Below are positions 55,338-64,000 of a stretch of 64,000 nt of DNA, piece after piece. The notes under the pieces were generated by a model. It saw only the letters and a program-made list of their open reading frames with translations, was not told where the DNA came from and searched no databases. Origin of the DNA: Chromobotia macracanthus (Eukaryota; Chordata; Actinopteri; Cypriniformes; Botiidae); assembly GCA_036877525.1 (NCBI GenBank), contig JAZGTH010000008.1, forward strand, positions 14,312,501-14,376,500, given 5' to 3'. The translations under genes were made by a program, and so were the position numbers. How positions within the stretch are numbered: the first letter of the stretch is position 1; each line of letters opens with the position of its first letter.

Positions 55338-56577
55338 TTTATTAATTACAATTTGTCATGTAAAAGTCAAGCAGGTTCATATAAGGGTCCTGCTGTACAA
55401 CAGGGATTTCAAAGCATTTTTGAGAAAATCTGAAGAATATTTTAAAACATATGACAAAAGTAAAAAGAGACATTAAACACCAAAAAAGTCATAAAACAAG
55501 AAAACAAACCCATGGAAGCGTTGGGCTTATTCTGACAGGGAGCATAAAACTGAAAAGTCTGCAATAACATAAAATACCTCCCAGACCATCACTGAACATT
55601 GCCAAAACATTTGAACACTAACATCTCTATAAACACACATCTCAGTTATACGTCACGTATACGACGTATACTTTCAATTTCAATGTATTTACATCTGTCT
55701 ATCAAGATGAAAATAAAGAGAAATGAAGCGTCAGTCAGATGTCTTGCCGACTGTCACGTTTTTAAGCCATCTGAGCATTAAATTCTGCCTCTGTAGATCA
55801 TCCCTGTTAAAACAACACTAGTTAGTAGGATGTGAGCAAGAACAGATGTTAGTAACAAAAGAACCTGAACTCTGTGAAGCACTGCTACCATAAGCCCATC
55901 TGAAAAGATAGTTTCCACAATGCAACAGAAACACAAGCAATAGGGAAGAAAAGTGGTATTTACAATTTGCACAAGTCTTCTCTTCCCTGTAGATGCTTTC
56001 ATACAATTCAAATCATATACAGATGCCTTCTGCTCTATTCCTAAATATACACCTTTATCTTAAGTGAAGTATACAAGTTTGTAACAGTTTACAAAGATAT
56101 ATCCATACATTTGTGTGTGTGTGTGTGTGTGTGTGTGAAAACAAGGCATATATATTTACTTATAATGCCACATTTCCTGCCAGTAACAAACAGAAGAGAT
56201 GTTTACTGACAGCTGTTCCTGGTGCTGTGTTTCAAAGTAACTGCTGTACTGAGCTCAAATCTCACTCTTCTCCTGTGGAACTCAGCACAGAGATTTTCAC
56301 TGTAGTGCACCTTTGCACAGTCACAGCATTTCTCCCTCACTGTGACAGACAGATAGATTCTGTTAGCACGTTTCCAGACAGCAGTTCTACACAACTGTCA
56401 GTTCAGCGCAAACCCTTTACATCCATTTGACCTAAAGTGTTTTCTACATGAAACTAGTTTTTCTCTGTCTTCCATTAGTCTCTTGCATTGGATTCAGAGG
56501 TAAGCACAGGGAGGTGTTGATCTGGTGGAGATGTGAAGATGGGGAAGGAAAGAGAAGGAGCCGGGACACAGAGCAGC
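55338..56577 (-). terminator. ankrd13c: Probable ankrd13c 3' UTR with poly(A) signal
   Basis: On the minus strand, non-coding sequence follows the ankrd13c stop. An AATAAA lies at 55343-55338, about 1.2 kb downstream. The 3' end is inferred. The srsf11 and ankrd13c transcripts would then end about 0.8 kb apart, tail to tail. A short (TG)n tract occurs at about 56112-56138. Confidence 0.5.
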
Positions 56578-59500
56578 TCAGAGGTCTGGGAAACGACTTG
56601 GATCTTCTTTGTATTCACTGGGAACTGTAAAAATGGACTCATTGAACTCGCCGTAACGAAACTCCTGAAAGGTCACTGTGGCAGTTATGGTGGGGAAAAC
56701 AGGGATGTCTGCAAAGAACAAACACAACACCATCATCATCACCACTATCACACCACACCACCAAGTCCAGTACTTTTATAAAATTTACAGTAGTTCTTTT
56801 AAATCCAAAGAGACATGAAATCTCCGTCTGCTCTGTGTTTCTGTTTGTGTGTATGTATTCATACATTTACCTTTGTGAGGACCAGTGCGCGCAGTAAGAC
56901 CATCAGAGTGAGGTTAGAGAGAGTAAAGTGAGAAATTTTGGCCTCACTTTCTGACACCGCTATAAAAGGCTGTTTGAGAGTTAAGACTTGGCTTTAGGGT
57001 TAAGGTTCAAATCAGGTTAAGGTTAGGTTTAGGGTTATGCACTTGTTGCTATAGTTAAGGTTAGGGTAAGAAGCTAGAGATTGTATTGTATCAGTGAATG
57101 TCCTCACAAAGATAGCTGTACAAATGGGTGTGTAAAAGAGAGACTGTGAGTATGTGTGAGCATGTGTTTGTGTGTGTATATGCATTTGTGTGTTCGAGTA
57201 TGTGTGTGAGTGTGTGTTTACCTAATTTGACAGGAAATCCAGGTGGGAGTTTCATTTGAACAAATTCTCTGAGTTTATTAAAGTGCTTGAAAGGTGCGAT
57301 GATCTCCAGAACATTTAACAACCTGCACAGATAGTCCCATTAGACACTCCACTGGCACTGTTGTACAGCTACACATCTGTAATGAATATCCCTCTCCTGT
57401 TTACTGTAATCTGTGAGGTGACACACTTACGACTCAATGCCCAGTGGAAAGTCTTGACTCATGGCTACAGTTGCTTTGAAGTTCTTCTTGCTTTCTTTGC
57501 ACAAAAGTTCTCGACCAAGATGAGGAGCTCTGAAGAGAAACATCTGACCTGAGAAACTCACCAGAGCAGTTCATACTAATGGAAAACATTTCAAACACAA
57601 CAGTGAGTAATAGCGAGTTTACACAGGCAGATGTGTGTTTAGCTTACAGAAGAGTGTTTTAGACTGTGTGTGTGTATGTCACTCAGCAAACAGATCAATG
57701 TCCAGCCCATTTGTTTTTACAGATGCACACATTTAGACAGCATGTTGATAAGAAAGATGATGTTTCCACACATACTTCCCCGTCTCCGTGGTGATGTACT
57801 CCTCCCAGGATATTGTGTTTGGGGATGGAGCGGTCAGCGACTGACGCCTCACCGGCTACGAGAGAGAGAAAGCAAGAGCAAGAGAGACATATTAAAAATA
57901 CAGGTAATTTATGAGTCTATTCTCCACATATACATCACTTAGAAATAACTGCTGTTTTCATTGTAATACAACTTCACAGCCACCGGAGGGCTCCACTGAA
58001 TCCTGCTCATAAAGAACACTACACAGAACAGAGTGGATTTCAGAGTGGATGCTGAAACAAACACACAACAGCACATACACTCCTGCCTCTCTCTGAAGGA
58101 CAAACTATTGTTTAGGTTATTATGGAAGTATTTTACATTTTAGCTATTCAAATTCAAGTTTCATTTAAAAGGTGGTGTGGGCAGATTTAATTTTGTAATT
58201 TGATTTTAATTTTAACTGTACAGTCAGCCATTGAAATCCATCTGCTCTTTGTCTCATTGCAATTTCATCTGATGTGATGTCTATCACTTCCTGTGCACAT
58301 CAATAACAGAAGAGAAACTAATACTTTCAAAGCATGTCAAATGTCCACTAACAGTGGCCTGTCTGTCTCTCTCTGAACACACACTGTGGAAATCAGGTCT
58401 GATGGGTATGTGTTTTACATCTGACAGCTTTATCTCAGCCTCAAGCCAAATGCAACAGATCCAGTATGAACACATTCGGTCGCTCTAAACTGAGCTGCTT
58501 TCATGAAAATAATCTTGGCTGGCAGTTGGCAGACATTTAGGGCGGGTGACGTGTAACCTCGACTGTGTGAAGTGGAATAATGTGAGCGAACCTGTTCTGC
58601 TCTCACAAACCCGCAATAAATGACAAAAACAACACATATTACATATTACGCAAAAAAAATCCAAAGAACATGGGAATACCTTCAGCATGCACACTGTTCA
58701 CTGCAGACAGACTATCAAATATATTTAACCACATATAAACACATCTGCCAAAACTCCACATGCCAACCTCAGAGAGACACCAGCTCACCTCAAAATTCTG
58801 CTCGATGAGGTTCCCTCCTTTACTGAAGCTCTCCATGATGGCCTTGTTCCTCAGGATGTCCTCCTCACTCAGGTGTTCTCTCCTTTTCCGGGACTCCAGA
58901 ACCAGACCGTTCACCATGTAGAAATCTGCCAGGAAATTCCCAACCCGTTCCTACAACAACCCCCAAAGAGAGGAACAACATCAGCAGAACGACACAACAC
59001 CTCACCTCTGTTTCCTGTACACACACGATCTGACAGAAGGACAGACCGTTTTGTCCTCTCTGAAGAGCCAGCCTGTCTGAGCCCGTGAGAAGGTGATGGA
59101 TTTAGTGGAGAGAGTGGCAGAGTAGATGTCACTGCTCATCAGGATGTCCACCTCTTCCTCTGTCTCCATCTCTGACTCCTAAAACATCACACAAACACTC
59201 CGTTCTCCTGCACTGAACCACTTCACCAACTGAACTGAAACAAAACTAAGTAGTTTTGGTAGTCAGCCCACTTGACCTGAGTCTGTAAGTCACACCAGCT
59301 GATGCCACTGGGAGAACACAGACTGATTCTTACCCTAAACTCTGGCAAAAACAATTACTAAAAAAAATCTAATATATGTCAAAATAACAACAGAAATACA
59401 TCCAGAAAACACAAACTAAACTATTAAAACTATGACTGAATCTGTCTATAACCCTGTGAAAAGCATGGCTGAGGAACCAGGGACATGCCTCATGATGAAT

Positions 59501-61616
59501 CCGCTGATAAACCTTTTGCTCATTGTCTAGAACCACGAAGGACTCGGACGGAACCGCATCACCGTTGAAGATAAAGCTCAGATCTCCTCGCTGACACTTC
59601 ATATCCGTGAAATCGATAAGTGTCGTGTCCAAACTACAGAAGAGAAACATGAGAGAATTTAACTCTCAGGATTACTTCACCCAAAGATGACGAATTCACG
59701 TGCCCTCATGCTTATGACATGAAACTCAAGGTGAGCTTAGCATCTCTTGCTCTAGAGCAACATCGGGGGCAGTAAATGACAGATTTCTGTATTTCTGTAT
59801 TTGAACTGTCAGTGAGCGGCGCAGATGTAGATCTGTACGATTTTCACTCACTTCTAACACACTCACTTCAGCTGTTGTGGGTAATGAAGCAGATAACAGA
59901 TTTCAGCTCTGTCAGTGATAACAATTTGATCAACATCTTCAGTGAAAAGTGTGTGACTCTTCACCTGTGCTACAGACAACACATTATTCCACCACTGAGG
60001 TCAATGTTTCAGTCAAACTACAGATCAGTTTTGAGTGTTCAACACTTAGTAACTAGCAATGTTAACCCTCAGCAGTGTTGTGTGAGTGATATGAACACAC
60101 CCGTTTCATTCAGATGAGAAACATGTCACACACATTCGTTCAACATAACACAGAGGTTCATGTAATGAAACTCACCGGATGTTAATGCCCTGCTTGTAGA
60201 TCTTGCAGGCATCAGAGGGAAGAATCCGTGAGAGTAAAGGGACTGACGATTGAAACAAAACAACACAACGTGAACACACGTCTGCAACACAATCTGAAAC
60301 ACTGTCGAGACACAGAACTGAAAGACAGATGCTTCATTATTTCATGACTCGCTACTAAACACTGATCTCAGAGAAAACACAAACTATTCAAAAAGAGTCT
60401 CATGTTAAGCAACTGAGCCACAGAAACACAACCCATTTATTTATGTTTAAATGTTGGGCCTTTGCTCTAAGATATCTGATGGTTTGTAAAGGTTGAGTTT
60501 ATCCATGGTTTATAAAACATCTGCAGTAACAGTATTGCTCCAGCAGGGGTGTCTGTGTTTCCTTATTAGGCCACGCCCATACACAATCTCCCCCACCCAC
60601 ACACCCGCTGCACTCCGCTCTGAGACTTATCCTGACAACATGATCTCAGTCTGTCTGGATAACCTGCTTCATTCACACGAGATGGATTTACCAGGACATG
60701 AACTTCTAGTGAAAATACAAACCCTGCTGATTCTCTACCAATACAACATAAAAAACAAAAAACAATCAAGTCTTTGAGAACATAAACCGACTCACCCCAG
60801 CTCTGAAAATCCCAGTGAAGCTCCAAATAAAAATCTCCAAGCTGCAAAAGAGCATTAAAACACAAGAGACATACTGTGATAAAGAATGTGATGTGTGAGA
60901 ACATGACACACACACAGAACTGCTGTATATTGAGTCATAAACATCAGCCTCTGTGTTAATGTAAGAAGCTCACTGATCATTTAATAATGTTGTCTTAGTA
61001 AGCCAAGACAATTTGTGTCTCGTTCTCTGTAAAGCTGAATGTCACATAAAGGTGAAGACATATCCAGTTTGTCCTGCTGTTTTCATTTTGGTGTCTTAAT
61101 ATCATAAATATTCAGTATGTGTTGTCAGATTGATTTCTTGACAAAAACATTTTAGATAAATAACTGACGGAGAACTTTCCAATGACTTAAAGTCTTTGAT
61201 TAGAGTCACATCAGATTTAACACGTTACTGGATAACTGCTGAGTTACACACAAGTGTTTGACAGCAGCACTGTGAGTCGACACTGACTGTCTTCCTAAAG
61301 ACCATCTGAGGGGTCCGCCTCACTCACCGCAGGACAAGAGGATCTTCATAGTCAGTGCTAATTAGCAAGCAGTGTGTGTGTGCAATGTGAGTGTGGGTGT
61401 GTGTGATTGTCTGTCAGCCTGTGTGTGCGTGAGTGAGTGTGTGATTGTCTGTGTGAGGACTGCTGTGAGGTGTTCAGACAGCCGACATGACAGGTCTGCA
61501 GTGAGAGTAGCTTCAGAGGGGCCAGTGCTTCTTTACCTCTTTCAGGGCCTTCAACAGACGAGGTCTCTTCTCCTCCACACTTTCTCTCGACTGCTGTTTC
61601 AGTTTGCGTAGGAGAG
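56578..61616 (-). CDS. ankrd13c: Ankyrin repeat domain protein 13C, C-terminal 346 residues
   Basis: Ten coding exons, all in phase: 61616-61537, 60841-60796, 60242-60176, 59633-59489, 59178-59047, 58950-58789, 57855-57776, 57529-57431, 57322-57222, 56708-56578. They encode the GPCR-chaperone (DUF3424-type) part of ANKRD13C, from LLRKLKQQSRESVEEK to a C-terminus DPSRFPDL. Human ANKRD13C has 541 residues, so the N-terminal third with the ankyrin repeats is missing and presumably lies beyond base 64000. ANKRD13C acts at the ER membrane as a chaperone-like regulator of G-protein-coupled receptor biogenesis. One intron (59488-59179) has a GC donor. The srsf11 neighbour on the opposite strand matches the human 1p31 arrangement. 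Confidence 0.95.
56870..57085. repeat. Intron repeat with telomere-like words
   Basis: Contains ctttgtgaggaccag at one end, tgtcctcacaaagatag just beyond the other (57100), and repeated ttaaggttagg and gggttta motifs between. The inverted gaggacca/tcctcac ends recall the repeats at 33790 and 39290. It lies in the ankrd13c intron 57221-56709. Confidence 0.5.
59179..59488 (-). other. ankrd13c: GC-AG intron of ankrd13c
   Basis: The exon ends ...CATCATGAG and the intron starts GCATGTCC. Using the nearest GT instead would insert extra bases and break the family sequence (QRIHHE then ESEMETEEEV). The acceptor is an ordinary ...TTTTAG. Confidence 0.8.
59665..59740. repeat. Interspersed-repeat fragment in an ankrd13c intron
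   Basis: The words attacttcacccaaagatga and gccctcatgcttatgac match the family seen in the mafg and trappc10 introns. Confidence 0.45.
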
Positions 61617-64000
61617 CTGTGACTTCAGGAAACACAAACACAGAGTGCATGTGAGAACATCTCAGTCATATGAAGAGAATGAACATCAGATTCAATAGAA
61701 CATCAGAGACAAAGAAACACAAACACAACAGCGTGAGACACTCTAGGCCAAAAACTGACAGGTGTCAGTCAAGAGTGGTAAAGAATGTACTGTTTGTGGC
61801 CCACTATCAGTACAGTGTCTGCATCACACAGCATCTTATTCAATACAATAAACAACAACACAGACAGTGAGACCATCTGACTGGCATTTTAATGTGTCAC
61901 AGCAGACACTTGACACACACACTCATGGATGTTATCATCCCTTACTGGGGGAACTGAACACCCAACCTCTGATGTCAGCATGTGGAGGAGGCGCATCCCC
62001 AGTCTTGGCTCCTGCCACTTCTAAACATCTCAGGAGTTTGAAAAGCAAACTTTCCGTTTAGCTTCTCACTGGGGACTTGTAGGGAAAACACTATTTCTTT
62101 ATTTACTCTGTTTTCTTTGAAGCTGCTGTGAAACAATGTGTCAATTACATCACAGGAGGCATTTATTCTCTGGAAGACCAACCTCAATTGACCTCCATTT
62201 GACCTTCACAATACAGATTGTTCCAAGGCAGCTTCACAAAGGATTTTGCTTTAACAAACCTTCAGTGAGGAAACCAAAGGCAAGAAAGACTTTAAGTAAA
62301 CACACATAACTGCTTTAGATCATGTGACATGAAGAAATGTGTTTCCTTCTGTAAGCAGACAGATTTCTGATGGAAACACTGTGGCTGAAGGATTCAGGGT
62401 TTAAAAGTGATCTGTAAGTCACCAGTAGCAAATCTAGAACATGCCGAGTGATCCATCTTCCCTGTAAAAAACACAGCTGTCTGATCTTATTTTGTGTTAC
62501 AAGACACAAAAATATGGAAAGCTATTGTTAACAGCATTTACCTATGGCACTGTTCTTTTCTCCGTCTCAATAATATAGCACTGTACAAGTTATTGTAGAA
62601 GATTTCATCTAACAACCCTCTTTTTTGCCCTCTTTCGTCTACATTTCATGTCCGTTATAACAAAGCCCACAACAGAAAATAAAAACACTGCTCGATTACA
62701 GAGCTATCACAGAGTATATTCTGCCAGTGCGAATGCAACCAGGAAAAATTTGGTTCTCTGGGGATCGCCTGACACTCAGCTTATGTGTGGAGAGCAGCAC
62801 TGAAAATGATTTACACAACTGGATAACAGAGAGGGTTAGATGTTATCACATACACTCATACACTGCAGTCTCCCAGCTGTACCTTTGAAACAGTGTGTAC
62901 CTGAAAATGTATGCTGGGCACACCTCAGAGTACACTTCCACTATAAATGCCACTATAAACCGATTTTTGCTGTGATAAGTCTTAATTTATTTCTGTAATA
63001 ATCAATGCAACAAAAAAGCTTCAGATTGACCTTAACTCCTTTTCTTGCTCAATTACAGCCCATATTAAAGCTGAACCGGACTGACAGCAGACAGACAGAC
63101 CGCTCTGGTTCAGACCGGCTGTAGGTCCAGATTCCTGACAGATGAGCGGCTTTATGTGCTGTGTGGATCTGAACATCTGAACTCACCAGCACAGTGTCAC
63201 AAACACTGCTGACATCAACTGTTTTCAAAGGTCACACACAGAAGATCTGACAGATTTTAAATAACCCATCTGGTTAATGTCTTAATAATAGATAATCAGT
63301 TTTAAGGTCTGACAACAAATAGAATATTATATTAACTGATAAGGGATGTCTGATTACATTGGAAAACAGATACGAAGTAACAGCAATGACCAGATTGTCT
63401 TCAGTGATGTCAGCATGAACAGGCTGTCACCTGCCGCAGGTAGTTGTAGGTCATTTAACAAATATTTGGCAGCAGCAGTGACGGCACGTGATCTCTGACT
63501 CTGTCACTATGGACTTGTAAAGCTGCAATGCACACAAAACTTTCCTGTCATTTGTTTTGTCCACTAGCAGCTTCTCTGCTATTTACATTTATTTATTGTG
63601 ACATTGATTTGTTTTTATTTGCGACTGTTATTCTCCATATATCAATGTCCTTATGTGTTTATTAAATTATGTGTATGTAAAATAAGGGACAAATCGCATC
63701 CCAATATCGCATATCCAATACACATCATTTGACTATTAAGTACGGGATAATACTGACACACACATGAATCAGCACATGAGAAATCTCTTTATCATTAAAG
63801 GTTTGTCAGAAACAGAAAAACTGCCCACTATAGCAGCTAATCTATGGTCAGATATTTATCTATATACTCCACACAAACAGGCCCATTTAGACAGACAGAG
63901 ACCCAGACATCAGTAAATCCAGTGACAACTCCCTCTCAAGTGCTTTACTGTCACTGACTGCTGGAAAGAACATTTAGCCAACCAAGATTTTTGCTTGTGA
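61617..64000 (-). other. ankrd13c intron or gene-free sequence to window end
   Basis: I looked for the ankyrin-repeat exon that should precede 61616 on the minus strand and did not see it. The sequence is AT-rich with no recognised exon, RNA gene or large repeat. It is best read as part of a long ankrd13c intron. Confidence 0.55.

Noticed and set aside
56870..57085. Interstitial telomere repeat
   Set aside because: The ttaggg-like words are irregular and belong to a dispersed intron repeat rather than a TTAGGG tract.

Overview
The window is vertebrate nuclear DNA, almost certainly from a teleost and probably a cypriniform. The genes have many short exons with GT-AG introns. A HAmo-type tRNA SINE and several short interspersed repeats of the kind common in zebrafish and carp are present, and there is a very large amount of CA/TG microsatellite and minisatellite DNA. 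Nothing bacterial, viral or CRISPR-like was seen.

Layout. Bases 1-18000 hold no recognisable protein gene and are dominated by two TG-rich minisatellites, at 4.2-5.7 kb and 7.4-17.3 kb. Next comes mafg (18027-18752, + strand), a small Maf bZIP transcription factor. Bases 18.8-24.2 kb hold its 3' UTR and gene-poor sequence. Bases 24.2-32.05 kb are a 7.9-kb minisatellite with 49- and 54-bp units, inverted patches and a roughly 2.1-kb higher-order repeat. Bases 32-36.9 kb hold SINE and MITE sequence and one unrecognised, apparently frameshifted open frame.

From 36950 to 47813 (- strand) lies the complete coding region of trappc10, 23 exons and 1252 residues. It encodes a TRAPPII tethering-complex subunit and includes one clear U12-type intron. 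About 1 kb of shared upstream DNA with a CRE palindrome separates it from srsf11 (48800-54015, + strand), a complete 12-exon, 456-residue SR splicing factor. srsf11 converges on ankrd13c (56578-61616, - strand), of which the last ten coding exons are present. Its ankyrin-repeat exons are not seen and presumably lie beyond base 64000.

The four genes have unrelated housekeeping or regulatory jobs: transcription, Golgi/endosome trafficking, splicing, and ER quality control of receptors. Two physical links stand out: the head-to-head trappc10/srsf11 promoter and the srsf11-ankrd13c neighbourhood, which is also adjacent in human (1p31). I did not find a new multi-gene system. The best leads are structural: the minisatellite arrays, perfect intronic hairpins, a splice donor embedded in an intron-filling repeat, and the minor-spliceosome intron.
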